From NCBI GenBank assembly GCA_002720855.1, contig PBIN01000007.1, forward strand, positions 1 to 64,000: DNA of 64,000 nt, read 5' to 3'. The position numbers and the translations under genes were made by a program. The notes under the pieces are model-generated. The model made no database searches. It saw nothing but the letters and a program-made list of their open reading frames with translations, and was not told the origin of the DNA. The stretch is from Rhodospirillaceae bacterium. Its GTDB lineage: Bacteria > Pseudomonadota > Alphaproteobacteria > MPNO01 > UBA2964. Below are positions 44,939 to 54,602 of the stretch, one piece after another. Position 1 is the stretch's first letter. Every line of letters starts with the position of its first letter.

Positions 44939-45993
44939 TATTTTTTTTGCTCTTTTTGATCAATTAAATTCATGTCCGATAGAACCATATCAGTGACCAG
45001 TTCATCAAATTTTATTCGATGTTCCCAACCGAGTATTTCACGAGCTTTGGATGCATCTCCTTGCAGAGTATCGACCTCTGTGGGTCGAAAATACCTATGG
45101 TCAACCTCAACCAACACCTCACCCGTTTTTTTATCCATTCCTTGTTCTTCAATACCAGAACCCGTCCATTCAATTTCCCGCCCGATAACAGCAAACGCCT
45201 TTTCCGTAAAATCGCGTACTGTATGGTTTTCTTCCGTGGCCAATACATAGTCATCGGGAAATTCTTGCTGAAGCATAAGCCACATTCCGACAACATAATC
45301 ACGGGCGTGTCCCCAATCACGTTTGGCATCCAGATTTCCTAAATAAAGTTTGTTCTGGATACCATGCTCAATGGAAGCAACACCGCGGGTAATTTTGCGG
45401 GTTACAAATGTTTCACCCCGCGTTGGGCCTTCGTGATTGAACAAAATACCATTTGAAGCATGGATCCCATACGCTTCACGGTAGTTAACGGTAATCCAGT
45501 AAGCATAGAGTTTGGCAGCGGCATAGGGGCTGCGTGGTTGGAACGGGGTAGTTTCCGATTGGGGAACTTCTACTGCTTTTCCATAAAGCTCGGAAGTAGA
45601 CGCCTGATAGAACTTTGCTTGCTTTTCTATTCCGAGGATACGAATGGCTTCTAGTATCCGTAACGTTCCTATGGCGTCGGCATTGGCTGTATATTCTGCG
45701 GTCTCAAAGCTGACCTGAACATGGCTTTGGGCTGCGAGGTTATATATTTCAGAGGGCTGGGTCTCCTGGACAATTCGAATCAAATTTGTCGCATCGGTCA
45801 TGTCGCCGTAATGCATAAAAAACCGTGCACCCGTTTCGTGAGGGTCGAAATATAGATGATCCACTCGCTCAGTATTTAACGAGGATGAACGACGCTTGAC
45901 GCCGTGTACGATATAACCTTTGTTCAATAAAAGTTCGGCAAGATATGCGCCGTCTTGACCCGTAACGCCTGTTATTAATGCGACTTTTTCCAA
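44938..45993 (-). CDS. gmd: GDP-mannose 4,6-dehydratase
   Basis: 351 residues. [19 protein letters not shown] (about 5-23), the Thr-Ser region [38 protein letters not shown] (Tyr-Lys) and the Arg-rich [18 protein letters not shown] are standard. It makes GDP-4-keto-6-deoxymannose. First gene of the gmd-fcl pair; with manC (22161) the window holds the whole GDP-mannose to GDP-L-fucose path. Confidence 0.96.
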   Translation of the reverse strand: MEKVALITGVTGQDGAYLAELLLNKGYIVHGVKRRSSSLNTERVDHLYFDPHETGARFFMHYGDMTDATNLIRIVQETQPSEIYNLAAQSHVQVSFETAEYTANADAIGTLRILEAIRILGIEKQAKFYQASTSELYGKAVEVPQSETTPFQPRSPYAAAKLYAYWITVNYREAYGIHASNGILFNHEGPTRGETFVTRKITRGVASIEHGIQNKLYLGNLDAKRDWGHARDYVVGMWLMLQQEFPDDYVLATEENHTVRDFTEKAFAVIGREIEWTGSGIEEQGMDKKTGEVLVEVDHRYFRPTEVDTLQGDASKAREILGWEHRIKFDELVTDMVLSDMNLIDQKEQKK

Positions 45994-46114
45994 GGTTATC
46001 TCGGATGGCTGAATTTCAGTAAATTATCCAACTGAAATTATCGTCAAATGCGCTTGCATGTCACTATTTCAGAAATATAGAAGCGCCCAATATGCATATC
46101 AAATGCACCTTACC

Positions 46115-46141
46115 AGTATCTAGAATCGCGTTCTAGATACT
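46115..46141. repeat. 27-bp palindrome with 5-base centre
   Basis: AGTATCTAGAA and TTCTAGATACT are perfect complements around TCGCG. Farther out, CCCAAT (46086-46091) and ATTGGG (46142-46147) also pair. No T-run follows on either strand, so an intrinsic terminator is unlikely. It lies 122 bases upstream of gmd and 26 beyond the end of the small minus-strand ORF, so an operator for the sugar genes is plausible. Confidence 0.6.
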
Positions 46142-46166
46142 ATTGGGAATGAAGAAATTTTTGGAT

Positions 46167-46340
46167 TTAAACTATCACAAAAGGAGAAAGAATAATGAGC
46201 CAGGAAGCCAATGCGCATACCAGCACACAATATAGCCGCTTGTGATACGGCCAATTCAAATCGGTAGCGGATTTATCATTCAAATCGTTTTGGCGACTTT
46301 CGATGACTAATTGAGTCTTGAGAGCTACGTGGCTAGACAT
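46167..46340 (-). CDS. Candidate small single-pass membrane protein, 57 residues
   Basis: ATG at 46340 with GGAG 6 bases upstream. It reads MSSHVALKTQLVIESRQNDL, then a polar stretch to about residue 36, then a hydrophobic end YCVLVCALASWLIILSPFVI, which would be a tail anchor. Nothing else occupies this part of the 630-bp gap between gmd and the broken sugar transferase (45994-46625). On the plus strand a 16-codon frame with a fine AGGAG overlaps it. I do not recognise a family; the function is unknown. Confidence 0.45.
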   Translation of the reverse strand: MSSHVALKTQLVIESRQNDLNDKSATDLNWPYHKRLYCVLVCALASWLIILSPFVIV

Positions 46341-46625
46341 CTAAAACTCCATAAAACAAAATCTGACACTTATTGTGCATTCTGGAATATAATATTTTAT
46401 TAAAACCCCCTTGGATTAAGGACATGTAAGAGCAGGCCGTGAGCGCTCAAACAATAAAGTTCCTTCGATTTGTAGAGGGTAAATTCGGCGATGAAATTTA
46501 TGGGTGCCGAATCATTCATTGGTCTATAGCAGTTTAGCCTCGAACTATCTGCAAATTCACTTAACGAAATCTTCGTTTAGATCAAGATATGTTAATGTCA
46601 GCGATGGGTATAAAAAGTCTCAGTT

Positions 46626-47257
46626 TTGAAAAATATCGTTTTAAATCAGTCGGAAGGGAAGTCGATTGCGGAAATTAAAGCGCAGTATGATGAAGAACTA
46701 GAAATGAATACTAGTTCTTCAATGGTATCCCTCAAAGCAGTTGGCATGTTATTGCGGATAACTGACGCACTAGTTGCAATTGTTGCCGCGCTGTTTTGTT
46801 ACGGGTTTTATCTCTGGGATTACGCCAATATTGAACCTGAGATTTATGTCATGGTGACGATAGTCGCCGTATTTCTTCAAAAAAATTACATTTCATTTCT
46901 CGAAAATTTATCGGCCGGATAATTTAACATCTGCTAGTCAACAAATTTTCAGAGTGTTTATGAGCTGGAATATTATTTTCGTCGTATTACTGGCTACTGC
47001 ATTTTTACTAAAAATCTCTTCTGACTTCTCGCGCTTCTGGGTCCTTAGTTGGTACTTAACTGGTTTTACATTTTTCCTATTGTCGCGAACTGCGCTGTCA
47101 TTGTGGGTTAAATCTTGCATCAATTCAGGAAGGCTTACACGAAATACGATTATTATTGGCGGAGGGGCACCTGGCGAAAGGATTATTGAACGTCTAATTA
47201 GCCGACAAGGTTATCTAAATGTGATCGGATTTTTTGATGATATAGATAAAACGAATT
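46626..47257 (+). pseudogene. WcaJ/ExoY-type initiating sugar transferase, N-terminal remnant
   Basis: A first frame from TTG 46626 encodes the hydrophobic N-terminal segments (LRITDALVAIVAALFCYG) and stops at 46920-46922. After an A7 tract (46879-46885) the next frame reads FHFSKIYRPDNLTSASQQIF and on through WNIIFVVLLATAFLLKISSD and the nucleotide-fold start TIIIGGGAPGERIIERL to VIGFFDD (47221-47241). That is the typical upstream half of polyprenyl-phosphate glycosyl-1-phosphate transferases. The catalytic C-terminal sugar-transferase domain is missing: from about 47242 the DNA is the opposite strand of the ligase gene. The gene is dead twice over. Confidence 0.85.
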
Positions 47258-48280
47258 TTCGAATGTCCCTGAGCCATAGCCGAGTATGGGACGATCCACT
47301 ATGGCGTCAAATGTGGATGCAAAAATTTCGCCTCTTACATCTGTGTCTATGCGCTCCGACACAAGCCGGTCGAAAACGCCTGATCCGGAATTGATGAAGA
47401 TTCCCATGATGATTGCGATTGCGAAGAACGAAAGTTTGCCGAAATAGGGAATATTTTTTAGATGTGAGACCTTTATCGCAGCAATCAAAGTCACGACCCC
47501 CAAGATTGTACAGAAAAGGCCTGCACGCGAGTCGGAAAGGATCAGGGCCGTTAAAACAATGACTATGGGTAAAAGGTGCTTCCAACCGTCTGTCAACAAC
47601 CATGTAATTACCTGGCGGCGCAGTTCGAATTTGCCCAGACTTTCCTCGCCCAATTTTGAAAATTGTCGGAAAAAGAATCCGAGCGAACAGATGACAACTA
47701 TTCCAGCGTATGTTGCGAAGGAATTCTTGTAGCGAAAGGTGCTTGTTAGATTGTCTTTGTAGCGCTCTTTCTCAAACCATAGGATCGTATTGGATCCCGT
47801 AAATTCGATATAGAGTCCATAAATCGAATAAACTGTTCCGGCACAAATCAGGGCCAATATCATTTTGTTTGCGTCTTGGTGGTTGCGGCCATATTGCATC
47901 GCAAGCCAAAAAATGCCGCCAAAGGTCAAAAGACGTAGTAGGCCCGACCCAGTTTCAAAGGGAACAAGGCTGATGCTGCCTTTGATTTCCTTTCCTAATA
48001 TTTCTGCAGCGTCTTTCCACAAGGGATGATGCCAGCTTTCCGGTGTCCATGGCGCCATCTGTATACCGACCCATCCGCAGACCAGAGCAAATGGAAGAAT
48101 AAGAAACCACGTTCGGTTTAAGCCGATAGTGGGTCCATTGGAGGAAATGAGTGTCTTGATGCACCAACAGAATAGCAGGATCGCTACGATGACAGCCATT
48201 GACGACCAAGCCCAAGGATAGATTGAGCCGAACGGTAACGGTGCTAAAACAACGAGAGCAATCAGAGACCAGAAGATCAT
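47198..48280 (-). pseudogene. O-antigen ligase/polymerase family protein, 3'-truncated
   Basis: The open frame gives 360 residues with about nine membrane helices. The Wzy_C core is recognisable: SDSRAGLFCTILGVVTLIAA (about 250-269) after the long loop, and LGYGSGTFE at 47258-47284. Full-length relatives carry on for about 80-120 residues after that glycine motif, while here only about 20 more codons follow, in sequence shared with the broken sugar transferase. So the 3' end has been replaced at a deletion point. The remaining protein may be inactive. Start ATG 48280. Confidence 0.8.
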
Positions 48281-48421
48281 TCAAGAAATGATGGCTATAG
48301 AAAAAACATCAATATACCAATAATTTAGCACTAAACCCGACGGGAGTGTAGTGTCCTTTATTCCATGCCGGTTCAATAGAATGTTATTTATGGAATGGGT
48401 GTCGCGGGGTCAGAAAAGTAA

Positions 48422-49219
48422 TCAATTCGTCGAAGGCTGCCAGTCAATGAGTGTCTGGATTAACGCCCGTAGGACAGTTTTTAATTTTTCTGCGTGCTGC
48501 TCGCGGTATCGGAACGGCGGGATCTCTGCCATGTAGTTCCGCCACGTCAACTCCAGCTGCAGTGCATGGATATTTTTATCAGGCGCACCGTGCGCACGGG
48601 TGATATGGCCACCCGTAAAACGGCCATTCAGTACCGCGCTGAATGACGAATTCTCCAGAACGTCGAAGGCACGTTTGGTCAGATCTGCGTCAGCGGATTT
48701 GCCACCGGCCGTGCCTAAATTAAGATCAAGAATCTCAACATCATGGAATCTAGGAACAACTGATTTGATTGTATGGCCGTCGAATAAAATGGCATATCCG
48801 TGTCGTTTCTTGAGATCGGCGAGCTCTTGTTCCAACTTCCTGTGGTACGGTTGCCAATATTCTCTGGTTCTGTTTGCTATTTCGTCCTCATCGGGTTGGT
48901 TTCCCGGTTGGTAAATCGGCTCGAACTCGAAGGTCGTCGTCGGAATAAGTTCAGTATTGTCGGCGCCGACATAAAGGGGAACGCCGTCAGGGTCGCGGTT
49001 TAGGTCTATTACGTAACGGGAATGTGTCGCACGTATCACGCTGGCGCCCATAGACGCAGCGAAGTCGTAGAGCTTTTCGACATGCCAATCTGTATCTGGA
49101 GTACCCAAGGCCGCCGGGGTCATTCGATTGGCAATATCCTCAGGGATATGAGTTCCACCGTGTGGCAGGCTCACTAAAAGCGGTGTAGAACCGGATGTAT
49201 GTTCGAACGTTTTGCCCAT
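48422..49219 (-). CDS. N-formylglutamate amidohydrolase family protein
   Basis: 265 residues. The family pattern is seen in LVSLPHGGTHIPEDI (about 15-29), DTDWHVEKLYDFAASMGA, THSRYVIDLNRDPDG (about 65-79) and the metal-binding LFDGHTIKSVVPRF. These zinc enzymes release formate from N-formylglutamate in histidine breakdown (HutG) or act on related amides. No other hut genes are nearby, so the exact role is open. It is divergent to the TSUP gene by 84 bases. Confidence 0.88.
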   Translation of the reverse strand: MGKTFEHTSGSTPLLVSLPHGGTHIPEDIANRMTPAALGTPDTDWHVEKLYDFAASMGASVIRATHSRYVIDLNRDPDGVPLYVGADNTELIPTTTFEFEPIYQPGNQPDEDEIANRTREYWQPYHRKLEQELADLKKRHGYAILFDGHTIKSVVPRFHDVEILDLNLGTAGGKSADADLTKRAFDVLENSSFSAVLNGRFTGGHITRAHGAPDKNIHALQLELTWRNYMAEIPPFRYREQHAEKLKTVLRALIQTLIDWQPSTN

Positions 49220-49303
49220 CGAATGAGAACTTTACAGCCCGCCGACGCATATGTCTTTATGGCGCGCTTCCTATCGCGATAAATCCAACCGCATAAACTT
49301 TCA

Positions 49304-50044
49304 ATGACGCTGGAATCAATCATTATCATTTTTCTCGCTCTGGCTGCGGGGTCCCTCATAAAAGGCATATCCGGCTTGGGTTTGCCGCTGGTGGCGATTC
49401 CAATCATGGCAGGGTTTATGGCGGTCGATCGGGCGGTGGCAATCATGATCCTCCCGGGTCTCGGCATGAATTTTTACCTGATTTGGACGTTTCGAAAACA
49501 TGCCGTTAATTTTGCATCTCTGCCACTTATGATCGCTGTTGGCGTGGCGGGCATTATTACCGGTGCGTGGATTTTGTCGCGAACGCCTGAGGTTTATCTT
49601 TTGAGTTTTCTGGCGATTTGGCTGGGCGGGTACCTGCTAAGCATGTTGGTTAAGTCGGAAGCAAAGTTCCCTGAAGGGTTTACCAAACACGCGCCAGCTC
49701 TTGTCGTTGGGTTTGCCGGTATCGTCCAGGGCGCTATAGGCACTGCAGGCCCTGTTCTGGCACCCTATGTCCACTCTCTGAAACTAAAACGACAAGAATT
49801 TCATTTCGTCGTATCAGTGCTGTTTCAAATTTTTGCGGTTGCGCAGTTTTTTGCCTTTTTGTGGTTTGGCATGTTTACGCTGGAGCGGGCCTATTTAAGC
49901 GCCATGGCCTGCATCCCGGTCGCGATATTTTTGCCGCTTGCGTTGTGGATCGCGAATTTTCAGAGCCAGGCTATGTTTAACAGATGTGTTATTGTGATGT
50001 TGGTGGTAATCGAGGCTCGACTCCTGTGGCGTCTTCTTTCATGA
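49304..50044 (+). CDS. TSUP (TauE/SafE) family permease
   Basis: 246 residues and about eight membrane helices. GSLIKGISGLGLPLVAIPIM (about 17-36) and the second repeat VGFAGIVQGAIGTAGPVLAP (about 131-150) are the family motifs. It is shorter than the other TSUP member here (23675) and lacks the hydrophilic insert. Substrate unknown; it may move a sulfonate or organic acid. It faces the amidohydrolase gene across a short divergent promoter gap. Confidence 0.85.
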   Translation: MTLESIIIIFLALAAGSLIKGISGLGLPLVAIPIMAGFMAVDRAVAIMILPGLGMNFYLIWTFRKHAVNFASLPLMIAVGVAGIITGAWILSRTPEVYLLSFLAIWLGGYLLSMLVKSEAKFPEGFTKHAPALVVGFAGIVQGAIGTAGPVLAPYVHSLKLKRQEFHFVVSVLFQIFAVAQFFAFLWFGMFTLERAYLSAMACIPVAIFLPLALWIANFQSQAMFNRCVIVMLVVIEARLLWRLLS

Positions 50045-50259
50045 AGTATCTGATATTAAAAGAGAAAATTATGTAACAGGGAGACCTTGAGTCACCCACA
50101 GTCGCTCAGTATACTCCGCTCGCGAAACGCTACATTATCGTTGTTTCTTCCTCGTCAGGATATCCAACAGACTCTTCAAAGAATGATTGTCTGGGATGGC
50201 TGACCGGGCCGGGCTCGGTTATCGGGAAGTGCATATGTATTTGAAAAGGGAGATCACCG

Positions 50260-51255
50260 TTGGCTGATAACGGTACTGAAGGAATTGGAGTGGACCTGCC
50301 TGATACCGAGGTTTCGGTAAAAGAAGTCTTTGGTTTAGACACAGATATGAAGGTGCCGGCATATAGCAAACGTACCGATTATGCTCCTCAAATCGATGAC
50401 GCTTATTGTTTTGATCACGACACCACGATTGCAATCTTGGCGTCCTTTGCTCACAGCCGAAAGCTCATGGTTCAGGGATATCACGGAACCGGTAAATCGA
50501 CGCATATCGAACAGGTGGCAGCACGTCTCAATTGGCCGTTAATTCGGGTTAACCTCGATAGCCATATCAGCCGAATTGACCTCATTGGGAAAGACGCGAT
50601 TGTTCTTCAGGATGGCAAACAAATCACCGAATTCCGGGAAGGCATTTTACCTTGGGCTGTCCAGCACCCGGTAGCGCTGGTCTTTGACGAATATGATGCC
50701 GGGCGGCCTGACGTCATGTTTGTTATTCAGCGTGTATTGGAAGCTGATGGCAAAATGACTTTGCTTGATCAAAACAAAGTTATTCATACGCACGGCGGAT
50801 TTCGCCTCTTCTCGACCGCCAATACGGTGGGACTCGGTGATACGACAGGCCTGTATCATGGAACCCAGCAGATTAACCAAGCGCAAATGGACCGGTGGAA
50901 TCTTGTGGCAACGCTTAACTATTTGCCGCACGAGAAAGAAGTCGAGATCGTTCTTGCCAAAGCCCCGAGCTACAATAACAAGGCGGGCAAAGAAACCGTG
51001 GCATCAATGGTAAGGGTGGCTGATCTTTCAAGAGCGGGTTTTATGGCTGGTGACATCTCGACCGTTATGTCGCCGCGGACGGTAATTACCTGGGCTGAGA
51101 ATGCTGTGATCTTCGGAGATATTGCTGTCGGATATCGCATGACGTTTTTGAATAAATGCGATGAACTCGAACGGGCAACTGTTGCGGAATACTATCAACG
51201 CTGTTTCGGTGAAGAACTTCCTGAGTACAAGGCAGTAGCGAGTACAGCGGCGTAG
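50260..51255 (+). CDS. cobS: Aerobic cobaltochelatase subunit CobS
   Basis: 331 residues from TTG 50260; GGGAG lies 8 bases before, and the earlier ATG at 50235 runs into a stop. AAA+ ATPase: Walker [10 protein letters not shown] (about 74-82), Walker [10 protein letters not shown] (about 142-150) and sensor [10 protein letters not shown]. With CobT and CobN it inserts cobalt into hydrogenobyrinate diamide. cobT follows after 39 bases. The 215-bp gap upstream shows no cobalamin riboswitch that I could recognise. Confidence 0.95.
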   Translation: MADNGTEGIGVDLPDTEVSVKEVFGLDTDMKVPAYSKRTDYAPQIDDAYCFDHDTTIAILASFAHSRKLMVQGYHGTGKSTHIEQVAARLNWPLIRVNLDSHISRIDLIGKDAIVLQDGKQITEFREGILPWAVQHPVALVFDEYDAGRPDVMFVIQRVLEADGKMTLLDQNKVIHTHGGFRLFSTANTVGLGDTTGLYHGTQQINQAQMDRWNLVATLNYLPHEKEVEIVLAKAPSYNNKAGKETVASMVRVADLSRAGFMAGDISTVMSPRTVITWAENAVIFGDIAVGYRMTFLNKCDELERATVAEYYQRCFGEELPEYKAVASTAA

Positions 51256-51294
51256 AGCGATATCAAATTTCTTTGAAATCTAACTGGGGCTGAT

Positions 51295-53133
51295 ATGGCG
51301 TCAGACGAAAATCGGGTTGAAATTTTCCGCCAAGTGACGGCAGCGACGATGCGAGCCATTGCGGAGAACGAAGAAATCCAGCTCACCTTTGGTTCTGAAG
51401 CACGACTCGTTGGCAACAATGCGCGCTTACCAGCGCCCCCCCGCGATATGAAAGAAGAGGATGTTGCGCATCTTCGGGGCGAAGCCGACGCGCTTGCTTT
51501 CCGAATGAAGTATCACGATGCGGATGTTCATAAGAAATGGGCGCCTGCGGCCACCGATGCCCGAGCCGTTTTCGAAGCAATGGAACAAGTCCGTGTCGAA
51601 ACGTTGGGAGCCCAGGAATACAAGGGTTGCAGACAAAATTTAAGCGCCGCGTTCCAGGAGAGATGCGAGGCCGCAAGTTACCATCGGGTGAGTGATCGCG
51701 AAGACATATCTCTGGCTGAAGTGGTCGGTATGTTAAGCCGTGAACAATTGATGGGTGAAGAGCTTTCAGGCTCTGCGCAAAACGCACTGGGTTATTGGCG
51801 GGAATTTCTGGAATCGCGGATTGGATCGGATTTCAGCGAACTTGAAGAAAATATTCATGATCAGGAAGCTTTCGCCAAAGCCTTGGACAAGGTGCTCGTA
51901 CATCTTGATCTGCTCGACTTAGAAGATGAGGCAGAAGGCGACGAGCAGATGAGCGAGGAAACGCCGGAAGAACAAGAATCCGACGATTCCGAAGATGACA
52001 GCGATGCTTCTGAAGACACCGAAAGCGCCGACGGCGACGATGATATGGACGATCAGGAGCAGGAAGATGGTCCTGAGCAGTCTGAAGATGACTCGATGTC
52101 AGGTGAAGAAGATGAGGATTTGCCCGAAACCGATCGCCGTCGCCAGCAACAGGGCGGGGAAGGTGAGCAGGTCAGATATCGCGCCTATTGCAATGAATAT
52201 GATGAAGAAATTGATGCGCTTGAATTGTGCGAAATGGAAGAACTTGCCAGATTACGTGCGCATCTTGATCAGCAGCTGTCCCATTTACAGGGCATCATTG
52301 GTCGATTAGCCAACCGTTTGCAGCGAAAACTGATGGCGAAGCAATCGAGGTCCTGGGAGTTTGACCTTGATGAAGGGCTACTGGATGCAGCACGCCTTAC
52401 ACGCGTGGTCATTAATCCGATGCACGCTTTGTCCTATAAGATCGAACACGAAACCGAATTTCGGGATACCGTTGTTTCCCTTTTGATTGATAATTCGGGC
52501 TCTATGCGTGGACGTCCCATAGCCGTTGCTGCTATGAGCGCCGATATCTTGGCAAGGACCCTTGAACGTTGCGGCGTGAAGGTTGAAATCCTTGGGTTTA
52601 CGACGCGGGCCTGGAAGGGTGGGCAGGCTAGGGAAAAGTGGCTCGCTGACGGCAAGCCCACAAGTCCTGGGCGTCTTAATGATCTCCGGCATATTATTTA
52701 CAAGTCTGCTGATGCGCCTTACCGCAGAGCACGTAAGAGCCTGGGCCTGATGCTGCGCGAAGGTCTTTTGAAAGAGAATATAGACGGCGAAGCACTTTTG
52801 TGGGCGCATAGCAGAATAGTCGCGCGTCCTGAACAGCGAAAAATTTTGATGGTCATTTCGGATGGTGCGCCTGTGGATGACTCCACGCTTTCAGTTAATC
52901 CAGGGAACTATCTGGAAAATCATCTTCGCTCTGTCATCGAATGGATTGAGACGAGGTCTGCCGTTGACATTGTCGCCATTGGTATTGGGCATGATGTCAC
53001 GCGCTATTATCGGCGTGCGGTAACCCTTATGGATGCAGAACAGCTTGGCGGAACAATGATGGATAGCCTGGCTGAACTTTTTGACGACGATGATAAGAAG
53101 AAGACGAGCCGCGGCCGAAAAGAAGCCGCATAA
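51295..53133 (+). CDS. cobT: Aerobic cobaltochelatase subunit CobT
   Basis: 612 residues. An N-terminal domain is followed by a long, very acidic linker (about 205-275, runs of Glu and Asp) and a C-terminal von Willebrand A domain with the metal site [13 protein letters not shown] (about 398-410). CobT forms a ring with CobS that drives cobalt insertion by CobN; cobN is not in this window. It converges on the MFS gene with 16 bases between the stops. Confidence 0.95.
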   Translation: MASDENRVEIFRQVTAATMRAIAENEEIQLTFGSEARLVGNNARLPAPPRDMKEEDVAHLRGEADALAFRMKYHDADVHKKWAPAATDARAVFEAMEQVRVETLGAQEYKGCRQNLSAAFQERCEAASYHRVSDREDISLAEVVGMLSREQLMGEELSGSAQNALGYWREFLESRIGSDFSELEENIHDQEAFAKALDKVLVHLDLLDLEDEAEGDEQMSEETPEEQESDDSEDDSDASEDTESADGDDDMDDQEQEDGPEQSEDDSMSGEEDEDLPETDRRRQQQGGEGEQVRYRAYCNEYDEEIDALELCEMEELARLRAHLDQQLSHLQGIIGRLANRLQRKLMAKQSRSWEFDLDEGLLDAARLTRVVINPMHALSYKIEHETEFRDTVVSLLIDNSGSMRGRPIAVAAMSADILARTLERCGVKVEILGFTTRAWKGGQAREKWLADGKPTSPGRLNDLRHIIYKSADAPYRRARKSLGLMLREGLLKENIDGEALLWAHSRIVARPEQRKILMVISDGAPVDDSTLSVNPGNYLENHLRSVIEWIETRSAVDIVAIGIGHDVTRYYRRAVTLMDAEQLGGTMMDSLAELFDDDDKKKTSRGRKEAA

Positions 53134-53149
53134 ATTTTTCCAATTACGA

Positions 53150-54346
53150 TTAAGATTTACGCCCTGGATTTATGAGGGTCAGCATTGCTGTCAGCATTAA
53201 GATAGCGGTAATCCAGAATATCCAGTCGGCTTTACCCTGATCGATTATCCAACCATAGGTAACGGGAATAAAAACGCCACCGACCTGATGGCCTGTCGAC
53301 ATGAAACCAAAAACTTTACCGGCATTCCCATCGGGTGTTTCCGCACGAACCATCATGTCTCGAGCGGGACGTACTAGACCAAGTAGCCAACCGATCGCAG
53401 CGAAACAGACAAGAATGACATAATGGTGAAGATCATAACTTGCCATAAAAATGGTAACTAGTGCCGCCGAGCTGAAGGCACCAACTGCGACGAGATCGTG
53501 CCTTTCGGTTTTGTCCGCAATGACACCTCCGCACAAAACTCCTATTACGCCAGCGGTTGCGAATGTCGTTAGGGCAGCTCCTGCAGCAACCAATGGCGTT
53601 CCATATGATTCAATTAAAATAACTACCGTGAAACCGTTTAAACCGATTGAGATCATTGCTGTTGTAAGGAAGAACAAATACAAAAAGAGCATGCTGGGTT
53701 TAAGAAGAAGGGTCATGCCGTCGGTGATGCCAAGGCGTGTTTTTGTCTTCTTTTTGTGGCCAATATGATCCTTAATTATGCCGCCTTGCAGGATCATGGC
53801 GAGACCGGTGACGATTCCAAGGGCCGCTACAGATAAAACCGCTATTTTCCAATCCCAGAATTCGGCGATAAGAACGGTGACCAATGGTCCAGCAGCAGTT
53901 CCCGCGGTACCCGATGCGGTATGAAAACTAAACGCCTTGCCAATTCTTCGTTCGTCAATAGATGACATCAGAATTGAATAGTCGGCGGGATGAAATACAG
54001 CGTGTCCCAGACCAGCGATGATCGCTAACACCAAGATGATCTCGTAGGAATTTGTTAGCGCCATCGCGCCAATTGCCAGGGTTTTAATTATCAACCCGGA
54101 TATGAGGATTGTTCGGGCACCGAAACGATCTACCAGAAACCCGATAGGTGTTTGTGCAATTGCAGCCGATGCGTTGATGAATGTGATAATCAGACCCAAC
54201 AACGCATAATCGATGCCGAGGTCATTGTTCATTAGAGCAAAAAGCGGTGGCAGAACCAGTTGCGAGTAGTGGCTCATAAAATGGCCGGTGCAGATAAGGC
54301 TGAGAATCCTGGTATCTCTGCCTAGTGTCGAAGAGAGACTTGCCAC
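53150..54346 (-). CDS. MFS transporter
   Basis: 398 residues from GTG 54346, with an AGGA-AGGA-like site upstream. About twelve membrane helices; motif A appears as GFLVDRFGARTILI (about 69-82), and the family loop GLGHAVFHPADYSILMSSID (about 112-131) recalls fosmidomycin-resistance-type MFS exporters. Substrate unknown. It lies 18 bases after a small membrane ORF that follows the OCD gene, so it probably belongs to that transcript. Confidence 0.87.
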   Translation of the reverse strand: MASLSSTLGRDTRILSLICTGHFMSHYSQLVLPPLFALMNNDLGIDYALLGLIITFINASAAIAQTPIGFLVDRFGARTILISGLIIKTLAIGAMALTNSYEIILVLAIIAGLGHAVFHPADYSILMSSIDERRIGKAFSFHTASGTAGTAAGPLVTVLIAEFWDWKIAVLSVAALGIVTGLAMILQGGIIKDHIGHKKKTKTRLGITDGMTLLLKPSMLFLYLFFLTTAMISIGLNGFTVVILIESYGTPLVAAGAALTTFATAGVIGVLCGGVIADKTERHDLVAVGAFSSAALVTIFMASYDLHHYVILVCFAAIGWLLGLVRPARDMMVRAETPDGNAGKVFGFMSTGHQVGGVFIPVTYGWIIDQGKADWIFWITAILMLTAMLTLINPGRKS

Positions 54347-54361
54347 GTTCCTAATTCCTGA

Positions 54362-54511
54362 TCACAGGTCAGCCACTGCTACTAAACCAACCGCCAAAAC
54401 GCCGGCTAGGACGTAGAGCATAAAGGAAGATGAAACCTGAATCTCGACAAAACGTATTCCCAAAAATGGAATTTTCCACGATAGAAATCGGTGGACAGCA
54501 ATACCATCCAC
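54362..54511 (-). CDS. Candidate small membrane protein between OCD and MFS genes
   Basis: In one minus-strand frame the DNA reads VDGIAVHRFLSWKIPFLGIR then SSSFMLYVLAGVLAVGLVAV with an Asp-Leu end, 49 residues from GTG 54511 to TGA 54362-54364. The second half is a clean membrane helix. A different frame starts at ATG 54602, overlapping the OCD stop (TAAATG), and stays open for 77 codons, so the two may be parts of one gene with a shift near 54530. The start has no convincing ribosome site. A remnant or a real small gene are both possible. Confidence 0.4.
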   Translation of the reverse strand: MDGIAVHRFLSWKIPFLGIRFVEIQVSSSFMLYVLAGVLAVGLVAVADL

Positions 54512-54602
54512 CAGCCGGAAAAGACGGTACGATTATAAGATGAGCCAAAAGGCCGATGAGCAAGGAAGGCGTCTCATTCTCTTTCGGTTTCACGTCCGCC
54601 AT

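Noticed and set aside
46195-46245. 16-codon plus-strand frame with a perfect AGGAG site
   Set aside because: Too short, and overlaps the more convincing 57-codon minus-strand frame.
46439-46537. 32-codon GTG-started frame (AQTIKFLRFVEGKFGDEIYG) in the gmd/wcaJ gap
   Set aside because: Coding-like, but without a clear ribosome site or family; may be a fragment. Not enough to call a gene.
50045-50259. Possible cobalamin riboswitch before cobS
   Set aside because: No B12-box-like sequence or expected paired structure could be recognised.
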